Shown: positions 1-10,410 of the stretch, piece after piece
Position numbering within the stretch: the first letter of the stretch is position 1
Layout of the letters: the number at the start of each line of letters is the position of its first letter
Assembly (NCBI GenBank): GCA_022605425.2
Contig: CM061250.1
Span: forward strand, 1-64,000
DNA length: 64,000 nucleotides
Direction: 5' to 3'
Source of the DNA: Hamiltosporidium tvaerminnensis
Lineage: Eukaryota > Microsporidia > Dubosqiidae
The notes under the pieces: model-generated
Databases searched by the model: none
Seen by the model: only the letters and a program-made list of their open reading frames with translations
Told to the model about the DNA's origin: nothing
Program-made: the position numbers and the translations under genes

Positions 1-138
1 CCCTAACCCTAACCCTAACCCTAACCCTAACCCTAACCCTAACCCTAACCCTAACCCTAACCCTAACCCTAACCCTAACCTGCTTACCCCAACCTGCCCT
101 AACCCTAACCCTAACCCTAACCCTAACCCTAACCCTAA
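1..138 (+). repeat. Outer telomeric array, (CCCTAA)n
   Basis: Thirteen perfect CCCTAA units fill bases 1-78. An 18-base interruption (79-96, containing TGCTTACCCC) follows, then seven more perfect units at 97-138. The C-rich strand reads 5' to 3' inward, as expected for the left end of a chromosome, so the G-rich strand is TTAGGG. Telomerase normally maintains such arrays and telomere-binding proteins cap them. The array is short here, but assemblies commonly clip telomeres. Confidence 0.97.
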
Positions 139-174
139 CCTTCTCCTTCACCTTCACCTTCACCTTCACCTTAA
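139..174 (+). repeat. In-phase CCTTCA hexamer tract inside the telomere
   Basis: One CCTTCT unit (139-144), four CCTTCA units (145-168) and one CCTTAA unit (169-174) keep the six-base phase of the flanking CCCTAA units. Either they are genuine variant telomere repeats or miscalled CCCTAA. Nanopore base callers are known to turn the C-rich telomere strand into CTTCTT-like and CCCTGG-like runs. Confidence 0.85.
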
Positions 175-728
175 CCCTAAGCCTAGCCCTAGCCTAGCCC
201 TGGCCTACCCCTACCCTACCCTAGCCTGGCCCTGGCCTAGCCCTGGCCCTAGCCTAGCCTGGCCCTAGCCCTCCTAACCCTCCCCTGGCCCTAGGCCTAC
301 CCCATGGCCCTTCGAAGCCTGGCCCTAGCCTAGCCTAACCCTAGCCCTGGCCAACCTGGCCCTGGCCCTGACCGGCCTAGCCTGGCCTGGCCCTGGCCCT
401 GGCCCTGGCCTAACCCTGACCCTGGCGGCCTAGCCCTGGCCCAACCTGGCCCTGGCCCTGGCCTGGACCCTAGCCCTGGCCTGGCCCTGGCCCCTGGCCT
501 GGCCTGGCCTAGCCTGGCCCTAGCCCTAACCCCTAACCCTGGCCCTGGCCTAGCCCTGCCCTGGCCCTGGCCTGGCCCTGGCCCTAGCCCCCTGACCCTA
601 ACCCTAACCCTAACCCAACCTTAACCTGGCCATCTCCTGGCCCTAGCCTACCAATCCCTAACCCTGGCCCTGGCCCTGGCCCCTAACCCTGGCCCTGGCA
701 ACCCTAACCCTGGCCCTGGCCAGCCTAA
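175..728 (+). repeat. GC-rich degenerate telomere-like block (CCCTGG, CCCTAG, CCTGG words)
   Basis: About 550 bases built almost only from C-rich words related to CCCTAA: CCCTGG, CCCTAG, CCTGG, CCTAG and GGCC junctions. A short canonical CCCTAA stretch lies near 596-616. The word lengths wander between five and seven bases, so the phase is lost. Variant repeats are common at the inner edge of telomeres, but here the block lies between two canonical arrays. CCCTGG is also a reported nanopore miscall of CCCTAA, so the block may be partly or wholly a sequencing artefact. Confidence 0.85.
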
Positions 729-890
729 CCCTAACCCTAACCCTAACCCTAACCCTAACCCCTAACCCTAACCCTAACCCTAACCCTAACCCTAACCCTA
801 ACCCTAACCCTAACCCTAACCCTAACCCTAACCCTAACCCTAACCCTAACCCTAACCCTAACCCTAACCCTAACCCTAACCCTAACCCTA
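729..890 (+). repeat. Inner perfect telomeric array next to unique DNA
   Basis: About 160 bases of CCCTAA with a single seven-base unit (CCCCTAA at 759-765). It stops abruptly at CCCTA followed by CTACAATAGA. This is the junction between telomere and chromosome-specific DNA. Perfect repeats right at the junction suggest that telomerase added them to a bare end here, or that the variant block further out is not real. Confidence 0.95.
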
Positions 891-3800
891 CTACAATAGA
901 TACAAGTGTGTTTTTTTAAAAATTCATACAATTCAATAAGGACTACTTTTTTATTTTATAATCATCTAATTTCTATAATTTATTTTACTTAAATTTTTTA
1001 GTTAACACATTTACATAGGAAATATTTAAGAAATCAAGAATATATCGTAAAAACGGTCGAGCAGATATTGGGTACAATCCACTTTATTTTTATTTTATAA
1101 TTTAAAAGAATCATGTAAAGACCTATTATAAAAAAGAATTTGGTCTAAAAAAATTTTAAAAGATAAATAATATTATGTAGTCATTTGTAGGGTAAGATTG
1201 CATATAAATCAATCAATATATAAATTTTGAAATATAAATAACAAGGTAACAATTGAATTGTGGCAAAAGTAAAGCTGATAGGGTCATTTAAATACAAAAT
1301 ATGTATTAACATGTCGAAAAGATAAAGTTATAATTTTTTTCAAGATATTATCAAATTAGAAATAGACGTTATCGTAAAACAATATAAAATATGCAAAATG
1401 GTTACGGTTGTTCTATTCTGTATTTGTTTGACTCTATTTTGCTACCAATTGTATATATATTTAACCCTATATAACAATAAGAAAATCTGTATAAAGTTCT
1501 TGTTAAATTTGGTTTAAACGCTTTAATATATTTTACTATATTTTATGTTCTTTTCTTTAACGATTTTTTTAAAAATTTAATGCACCACATTATACTAAAA
1601 CTGGTAAAAACTTTTTATGTATGAATTAACAAAATTTTACCATGTACAACGTTTATAGATTGAATTTTAGAGTTTTCTATATAATGATAATATCCTAAAT
1701 TTTAAAAATCTTTAAATATTCTTTTAGCATTTTTATTATTTTATATTTTTTTACAAACCTATAGATTTTTAGAAAGTGGTAAAAAGGTTTAAAAAAAATG
1801 TTTTGTATGGTTAAGTTTTTCTATAGTATTTAGAAGATTATGAATAGATTAAATTAATTTTTATTTTTAGCATAATTTTATACCTTGCATTTTTATTATT
1901 TTTTGAGTGAAATTTTATAGATTTGGAAAGTTTTAATCTTGCTTTACATTTAGTGGCTTTTTTGAAAGGCGTTACTGTTCTTAATATCAGATTTGCTATT
2001 ACGCTTAAATACTTTAAATAGTATTTACATTTCTTAGATATATTAAAGTTTTATAAGATTTGATTGAGTCTTAACTTATATAATTAATTTTATTGGATTT
2101 ATAATAATTTTTATAAGACTTTTCATTCTCACATGATATTTTAAATTTTTGTTGAATTTTTTAATTTTTACAAGATTTATATAATTCATTTAGGTTTTAT
2201 TAAAATTTCTAAGATTTATAGAATATTTGAAAGGTATTTGCTACGTCATAACTAATTTTGCAGAAATATAGATTACTTTATAAAGATTTTATAACAATTC
2301 TGGTTTTTTACTTTAAAATATGATTATTTTGTTTGACGATTTTTGGATTTCTTTACACTTATTATATTTCTTACTGATGTTTTATATTTAGATTAAGATC
2401 AAAATTTTATAATACAAAAAATTAAAGCATATATTCCTTTATAAAATGTTTTTAGATGCTAAAATATATAAATTTAATGTCTTTTGGTCACTTTGAATGT
2501 ATAACTTTGATATATATTTTTATATCATAGTGTTTTAAATAAAAAGTATTAAAAGAAAAAAGAATATTTATCTTATTTGAGATTAAAGATATTTGTTCTA
2601 TCTTATATGTTGGTTAATGAATTATTATGTTTAGTTTTTATTTAAATATGACAAATACAATTTATTTTTGGGGAATAGGTTAAATTACAAATATAAAATT
2701 CAATATCAAAGTTAAACCGTTATAATATTCAAAAATTTGAAGCTTAAAACCGCAATTAAAAGTAATATAATTTTTATTTCAAATCATACATATTTTTTGT
2801 TTTTAACAGTTATTTTACAATTATATTATTTACATATAGTTTCTACAAAGATATTTGTAATTGGTTCATTTGAAGAAAGTTGTCATCAGTTTTACGACCT
2901 AAAGAAACAAGAAGATCAAACTATACATACATTAAATTTACTAAAATATTGTATTAGTTTAAAATATATAATTTTGTATAACTAATAAAAAATCTGTACT
3001 AAAAATGTATTATAGAAATCTTAATCCATGTCTTGAATTATTAAAAAGATTAAGTAATTTCGGTTGTACTCAATAAAATTTTGTACAATAATTATCTTAT
3101 GTACTATTCTCTGGTTTTCTTAGAATATTATACATATTATATATATTTTGTAAAAAAATACTAGCTGCTTTGGCAAATACGCGTTTACATATATATTTTA
3201 TTCTTAATATAAGTTAAATTTAAGAAATTCCACACTCGTAAGTTCGTATGCTTCTTTTTGTTACAATACTATGTTATTTTGATTTAATTAAAAGAAAATA
3301 GAGAATTGTCTGAAAATTTTCTCATATACACAAAGTTACAATAAAAAATAAAAAATTTAAGACATACATATTTGCTTATAGAAGCATTCCTGTTTTTAGC
3401 ACTTTTGTTCAAAATAAAATTGTAGTCAAAGGATATGCATCTTGAATGTGACAAATAAAGATTTTAATTTTTTTAAATTAGTAAATAATAATATATAAGA
3501 TTCCGAGTAGGAATTATTTTAAATCTATATCTATACGTTTTAACCAGTAAATTTATTTTAGATAATACATGTTTGAAATTATTTTTTTTTACAGCTATTT
3601 TTACAATTTTTTTTTATTTTTTATTAAAATTTATTCACTATTTAGATTCGGTTAATGCAACAAAATATGAAAATAATTATAAATGTAGGTATATACATAT
3701 AAAACATCTAAGATGATTTAAAGGAAGTAAAGAACATTATTTAAATATGTTTTTTTATAGATTAAAATAGTTTCGAAGGGTAAGTTGTAAATGATGTAAT

Positions 3801-3954
3801 TATCAATTGTGACTTTGGATAAATCATATTATGATTAGATAAGATGCGTTTGAAAAAATGGCTTTTCTATATATTGAACTAATTAAACTTAAATACGTGT
3901 TTAAATGAGATTAGTTGAGCAAAGTTTAGAAAATAAATGTATTAAGTTTTTTTT
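891..3954. other. AT-rich subtelomeric DNA with no recognisable gene
   Basis: The sequence has many short A and T runs, and stops are frequent in all six frames. The longest frame is 82 codons at 2,737-2,985 (+). It starts at TTG, has the Ile/Tyr/Lys/Asn-rich content that random AT-rich DNA gives, and resembles nothing I know. I found no repeat copy or RNA gene here. Confidence 0.7.
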
Positions 3955-4430
3955 GTGGAATCTTCTACGGATTACCTTCCAGAATACTTTTTAAATATCT
4001 GATGCTCTATTTGCAAAGCTCTTCATTCTTAAACCCCAAGAGCTATGGCTGTACTGAGGTATAAGCCAAATAAAACAACTTCACCCGTTTACTGATACTA
4101 ATTCTTTTAAATATTCGCATCTGTATTTGCTGCACTTGCTCCTATTCTAGTTAGCTGGATTACGAAAAGACTTATTTTAGTTTATTTACATAATTATATA
4201 CATGATTTGATTGATAGATAGTGCCATAAATCACATTCGATATTATAAAACAGTCGAATAATCCGATTTTTTGATTTAAATCACTTCTTTATATTGTTTG
4301 ATAACGCTACCAGCAACATTAACTGTATTACAAGAACTTTAAGGCAATGAGTATAACATTTGGACACAATTACCTATTTTTATAGATAAGGTCTTAAAGA
4401 CATATACGTTCACACTTAGAAAAACTCTGA
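3955..4430 (+). repeat. SR1 subtelomeric repeat, copy A (core only)
   Basis: This matches the 0.5 kb core of the SR1 family. It shares the start AATCTTCTACGG with copies D and E (ATCTTCTAC), the word TATTCGCA, and CATTAACTGTATTACA followed by AAGGCAATGAG near 4,317-4,350 (compare AAGGCAATGAG in copy B and AAGGCAGAAAG in D). It is richer in C and G than its flanks. It carries the minus-strand peptide trace of the family at about 4,054-4,119 (CEYLKELVSVNG, stop, SCF). The boundaries are approximate because the copy is strongly diverged. Confidence 0.55.
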
Positions 4431-4479
4431 AAATCGTTCTAATAAATTAAAAAGTCACATTACAAACAAAACGGATTTA

Positions 4480-6140
4480 TTATTCCTGTGTCTTACTATT
4501 TTGACTCTACTATTTTAAATGTCTTAATTATTTCATAATCAAAATCTTTGTTTTTTTATTTTTATCTCAGATTTATTTCATATGTAATTGTATTTCTTTT
4601 TATATAAATTTGTTCGTCTAATATATTTTTATACTATTACTGTTTACTCTTATCTTTCCATTTATTTTATCCTATTCTTTTATTCTGTTTTTCACTTACT
4701 CTTCTTTTATTATTATCCACTCTTTTCTTTCGTACTCTTCTATAATCCTGCTTTATATCTTTATTCGCTTTACTTCTATATAGTTATATAGATTACTTGG
4801 ATTTTTAGCCTACTTTTTTACTTACAATTCTTCCAGTGTATTTATAATTATGTTTTTATCTTCTAAATTACTCTTTAGATTTCTAAAATTTTTTCCTATC
4901 TCTTTTTCCTATTTCCGTATCAAGCTAATTTACATAGATAGACTATTTTATTGCACTGTTTTTATTTCTTTAAAGATATCTTTTTTCCCTAAATCATGTT
5001 AAGAAAATAAGATTTACTGCCTTACACTTCTAAAATATATTTAAAATCATGATATTAAATTTACCATATGCCGTAACATTTATAAGATAATATTAGTACC
5101 ATAACATTTGAATCATAAAAATATAATGCATAAAGAATATTTCATAAACTAAAGTTAAAAAAGAATAAAGCAAATGAATCGTATTTATAAAAGAAAACAT
5201 TTTTTTAATCGTACTTATAGATTTCCAAACAAAAAAAATGAGAGAATAAATAACCCTTTCCCCAATCTTGAAACAAGTTCTCTTTATTTTTTAATTATAT
5301 AGATCTATTTCTTAAAATCGGTAGTGCTAAGTAGTAAAATCTGTTACCTTTCCTAATTATTTTTTGTCTCTAATAATTCCATTCCCTTACCCTATTTTTT
5401 CTTAACAGAATACATTTTTTAATTGCACTATTTCAATTGTGAACATTAAATTATTTTCTCAACTCTCGTTCTTTCCAGCAGAATTTTTTTACCTACTATT
5501 TTCTGCCTTACTTTTATTTTTTCAAAATATTCCTTTTTCAAAGCTACACCTTTTCTTTTATACACAATAGGGTTATCTATAGATTTGTTTTAATTCCCCA
5601 ACCAAATTCTTTACAACCCTTACTAATATATTTTTCTCTGCTGTTTCTTTTCCTTACTTTATAATCGTTTTTCCAAACTAATTATTTTCTCAAAAACCTT
5701 TTTATCCCACACCCTATCCTCTGTTCAATACTACTCATTTTCCCCTACCCCAATTAATGTCTCACTAAACTAATCATTGTCTCACCAATTTTCTTTTTCT
5801 ATAACAAATTCTTTTTTAAAAAAGTTTCCTGTTTCTCTATCTAAGAATTTTTTTAAGTAAATATATTTTCTTCTATAAATACTTCTTTTTTTCAATAACT
5901 TTCTTTGTTTCCTAACTAATTCTGTTCTTCCTAACCTCCTTTCCTTTTAAAGATCCATTTTCTTTTTCCCATAACTATACCATGTACTTCCTTACTAAAT
6001 TTTTCAAAGTAGTGATTACATGCTTGTCTAGTTTTCATTTTTCCTTAACTCACTTTTATGTTCCCTAACTTTGGCTTTCTTTTTCCCTAACTTTTCTTTT
6101 TCTTTCTATACTTCTCATTTCCCTAGCCTACATTAAAATT
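4480..6140 (+). other. Pyrimidine-rich tract with scattered telomere-like words
   Basis: From about 4,480 to 4,990 and again from 5,240 to 6,140 the + strand is dominated by T and C (TTTTCTTTT, TTCCTAAC, CCCTACCCC), unlike the A/T-balanced flanks. Exact CCCTAA occurs at about 4,986, 6,063 and 6,085, and once more just beyond at 6,435. Near matches such as CCCTAG, CCCTAC and ACCCTAT also occur. A 67-codon frame at 4,588-4,791 is rich in Phe, Tyr and Leu only because of this composition, and I do not call it a gene. The tract could be an eroded internal telomere array or a simple polypyrimidine tract. Confidence 0.6.
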
Positions 6141-9100
6141 TATTTGGCTTAAAAGCATAGCAAAATTTATAAAACATATTTTCCCAATTCAAAAACAAGA
6201 AGATTTGTTTCACGCTGGTTTATTCAAAGAAAAGTACATTTCATAACCCCACTAACTAGATAAGAGTTATTAGTTTCTTTCATAACTGATTTACAAGAGC
6301 CGAATAAAATTTTCATAAATAAAAATTTAATTTTTTTTCCTAACTTTTTTTTTGGATTTATTTAAATATAAAATGTTAAAATAGTCGTTTTTGAAAATAA
6401 AGTCATCCCTACCGAAAAGAGAAAATGTATATTTACCCTAACTGTTCTTTTAAAATCAATTTTTTTGGATGAAAGTATGGAATTACCTGAGCTAACAGGT
6501 TTTTAAAAATTAAAATTGAAACAAAGATAAGTTAAATAGGGAAAAACAGTTAATAATGGTATTTTTACCTATCACCCAAGAAAGAAATTTGTATATGTAA
6601 TAAAGAATATAAAGTAAAATGCTTAAAAAATAAAAAAGAAGTAAGAACAATCGAAAAATTTAATTGTAGTGTGAAAATATAATTGCTCTTCTAGTTATCC
6701 AACACCGGAAACCAACCATAACTCTAATCTTGTTGCGTTTATTTCTTTCTATTTCTTTGAATCTGGTTTCTGGATTAGAGTTAAGGTGATTATTTTTAGA
6801 TAGGATTTTGAAAAAGAATCTGGGTTAATAACTGGCAATGCTGCATTATATGTTATTTTGTGGTTTGTGTTTTTAAGATGTAGTTGCGTGAAGGAGTTTG
6901 GGCTAGTAATAAATTTCGTATGGCATGAAAATATTTGATTTGCGAGTGTTAAGTTAGAGTTTTTAGTTATAAATAAACTATGTTGTTTTCCTTTTTTTGT
7001 GTATATTGTATTTTAAAGTATCCAAATAATCATATTTATTTAATTTATTCTCTTCGTCGGCATTAAGTTACCCAATCTTCTTAATTTGAAATATACATTT
7101 TTACATTCTTTTTATTTTAGATCAATCGCTCACTTCGATTATCTTCCTTGTAAATATCTTATTATTTAGAATTTAAAATTTAAGTAGAAAAATATTTACT
7201 TAGCCATATTTTTTATTTAAATATTTTTTTGTGTAGTTATCACATTTGAATTGTCAATGTATTTTCTGTTGGTATAAGATTTTCGTAATAATATATACTT
7301 TTTTTAAAATACTTTCTTTAATTATACGCAAAAACGAGGATTTTGAAATATTCTTGCTAAGTTAATATGGCATAAATTATTTCCTTGTAATTCTGTTATG
7401 AGTTGTTGTTCAATATCGTGCTGTTTTATGGTTTTTTCTCTTTCTGTCAAGTCTTTCGTTGCTTTCGTAGAAGTGTGAGTATTTTTTTTAGTTATTACAA
7501 TATTTAATAAGCTTTTTACTCTATTTTTTTATATTTTAGGAAGTTTTTTGTGTTTTTTTATAACAAATTTAAATATTATACAGCAAATATGGTTTGCTGT
7601 GAAAATCATGTCTTTATAGAAGTTGTACAAATGTTTACTTTTGATGTCGTTAACCGTTTTTACTTTTTAATATAAATGTCTTCGTTTCAAATTTTTTTAA
7701 AAGTTTTTTTGATTTTTTTAAATTTTTAAACTATTTTTTAAATTTTTTAAAAAGATTTGTACTAATTTACAAGAATTATTTATTTGTAAAGTTGTTAATA
7801 TCTTTTTGGATTTAATTACAATTTTTATTAATTTTTTTATATCTTTTTATTGGCGTTCTTTAATTTTTTTTAATTCTCTCTTAAATTTAGCTGTTTTTTC
7901 ATGTTTTTTTACATCTTTTCAAAATTTTTATTTTTTTTTTTAAATTTTAATTTTTTTTCAAATATCTTATTTGTGCAATTTTTACAATTTTAGATTTGAT
8001 TTGAATTTTAACAGCTTATTTATGATTTTTATATGATCTAAGTATATTTTAAATAAATTAATCCGAAAATTCTTTGTAATACTGTATACATAATGGAGAA
8101 TTTTTAGTTTTTTTGCAAAAGTCAAGATTTTTAAAAAAATCAGTAAACGTTTTGAATTCTAGCTCTGTATTCTGAAAAAAATTCTTCTACTAATATTCGT
8201 GAGCTTCAATTTGTTCAAATTATTTTTAAACTTTTCAATTTTTAATTTTCTAAGAAATTACTAATGGTTTGTATTATTGTAGTATATTGTATACAGTTTT
8301 TTTTTTTCATTAGGATAGAATTGTATTCTAGCAACGAAATTCGAAAAATATCTTGAGAAAAATATTTTATTGTGAAAATCTGAAATATTAAATTCTATTT
8401 GTAGTATTAAAAATTTGTTAATTTTTTAAAATACAGGTGTTAAATAAATAACTTTGGTTGAAGAATGAACGGTTTATTCTAGTTTGGATATCCTTTATTT
8501 TGAGACAATGCTTACTTTAACTGTTTTATGAAGACCGAATTATCTCTATTTTTTAACCTTTAATTTATATCTATAGGCTAAAAATACAAGAGGGAATCAA
8601 GATATTTTTTACTAAAGTAGAACTTGCTACAAATTTAAGATATTTTAAATTGTAACTCTAATCCGAAGGTAATAGTATTTTCATTCAACCGGTTTAAATT
8701 TTATTTTTTGTTTTATATAATATTACTTTCTTCGATTATCATTCTTTTATAATATCTATTAAGAAAGCATTTATATTAATAAATTTAAGTAGTATATAAA
8801 CTAAACTAGTTTAAAAAAACATTAAACATATTTTTTTTGGATATAGTAAACTGTGAAATCTTATATTTTATATTGATGATTTATGTACCGTACAAAGAAA
8901 TAATGTTTTAAATCTGTCAAAAACTGTTATAATTTTTCTTAGATCTAGTTTTCCCGTTTGACTCTATAAATGATAGAATATACATTAATGATTTTTTATT
9001 AGAATTTATTTTTCCAATTATATTTCAGATTGCTCAAATAGATATTTTTTCGTTTTAATAAAAATTTAATTTGGTTTTGCCTAGTTTAAGTTTAAAATTT

Positions 9101-9894
9101 ACAATTTTTTTAACTTATAATTATGTTTTAAGCAAAAAATTCTTCAAATTTTTTTTGTGCTAAATTATTTTATTTATTAACTATTAATATACTTATATTT
9201 TTTAAGAAAAACGAAAGAAACTACTATATATATTAGCAACCTGAATATATTTTTTAAAACTTAGGGGGACTATAGCATTAGTTATCTTTCATTCGAAAGT
9301 ATATAAGTCAAACGTACATAATATAAATAAAGTATTGATTTTTTCACATGTTAAATACAAATTATACAGTGATTATCGAAATTGGGTAATTTAAAACATT
9401 TCTTTATATTTTAGGAAGTTTTTTTTAAGACAATACTAATTTCTTGACTTGATACTTTCAGTAAAATCTAGAATTTTTTCTTTTTTTAATTTAAGCTTTT
9501 TCCTGTATATAGAATAGATAATTTCTTCGAGAATATCTGAGTTATATTATATTTAATGTGCGTAGGGTGGATATTCTCAGAGAGAATATCGAAAGTGCTA
9601 TGAATTTATTCTATTTTTTATATTATATATTGACATATTTTAAATCTACTAAATAATATATAAGTTACAGGGGTTGGTATGGATTGGAACTAATTCAATA
9701 CACAATGATATTCAAGTATTTCGATTGGTAAAGTGGGTTTTAATAGATGAACTCTGATTTATATGGTTTATTCTTCGTATTACAGTCTATCTAAAATACC
9801 ATGATAAGTTTGAAGTAAGTCATTAGAGAAACCTATCAAAGAACTAGACTATCATTTTGTATTGTACAGTTAAAGCAATTTGTCTTGAGAAAAT
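6141..9894. other. AT-rich DNA with no recognisable gene
   Basis: Long T-rich stretches dominate, especially 7,500-8,000. Nothing resembling a gene, RNA or repeat copy is visible. A short perfect hairpin (9-base arms, 3-base loop) lies at 9,570-9,590, but such hairpins are expected by chance at this composition. Confidence 0.65.
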
Positions 9895-10410
9895 AAAAAA
9901 CTATATATATGGCTGAATTTTTAATTCGTGGCATATTCTACAGTGGTCCCCATACTATTCCATTGGGTAGGGATTTGCCATTTCTGGGGTAGTAATTTTA
10001 TGATGCCCTGATACAACTCTTTTACCATACAAATGTAGAAGCCATACAACAAATGCCATCAATACCAACTGATACTGATATTACTCTTGAATTCGCAGCT
10101 TAAAGTACCAATACTATTACTCTCATGCTGATATGGCTTGTTGAAGGGGTTATGTAAGATTATTTGCTCAGACCTAGACATAAATGCATAGGCTAGTAAA
10201 CAAATAACCCGTTCAATGGATTAAAAAAAATCGAATTTACTAAACAAATTGAATTTATTCAATTATAAAAATGTTGATATACAATCATGGCTGCATTAAT
10301 GCCTGTTTTGCAATAACTCCAAGGCAATGAGCCTGATTTAGGAACAAAATTGCCTTTTTAGATGAAATACTTTTATAAGAGGTATACAACGAAAGAACTT
10401 TGAAATATAC
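9895..10410 (+). repeat. SR1 subtelomeric repeat, copy B (core only)
   Basis: The core is recognisable by ACTATATATATGGCTGA near 9,900 (E has ACTATAAATAGGGCTGA), by AATGTAGAAGCCATA at 10,032 (E has AATGTAGAAGCCGTA), by AATTCGCAGC at 10,090 and by AAGGCAATGAG at 10,321 (shared exactly with A). It is clearly more GC-rich than its surroundings. On the minus strand, 9,924-10,058 is a 45-codon stop-free frame in the phase used by the family peptide. It ends in TVEYATN at the place where D reads LVEDVT and E reads IVEDWS. Confidence 0.6.
9921..10058 (-). pseudogene. Relic minus-strand reading frame in SR1 copy B
   Basis: This is a 45-codon stop-free run. It begins after a TGA at 10,059-10,061 and ends at the TAA at 9,921-9,923, with one internal Met (MVKELYQG). 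In phase it reads LYGFYI, which is also read from copy E, and downstream VEYAT, which corresponds to VEDVT in D and VEDWS in E. Upstream the same frame, through the TGA, reads CEFKSNISIS, comparable to CEYLKELVSV in A. I do not recognise the protein. A run this long is not rare by chance; the agreement between copies is the only support. Each copy is broken differently, so none looks functional. Confidence 0.3.

Noticed and set aside
9570-9590. Perfect hairpin GATATTCTC-AGA-GAGAATATC
   Set aside because: Nine-base perfect hairpins are expected several times by chance in 64 kb of this composition, and there is no T run or gene beside it to make it a terminator.
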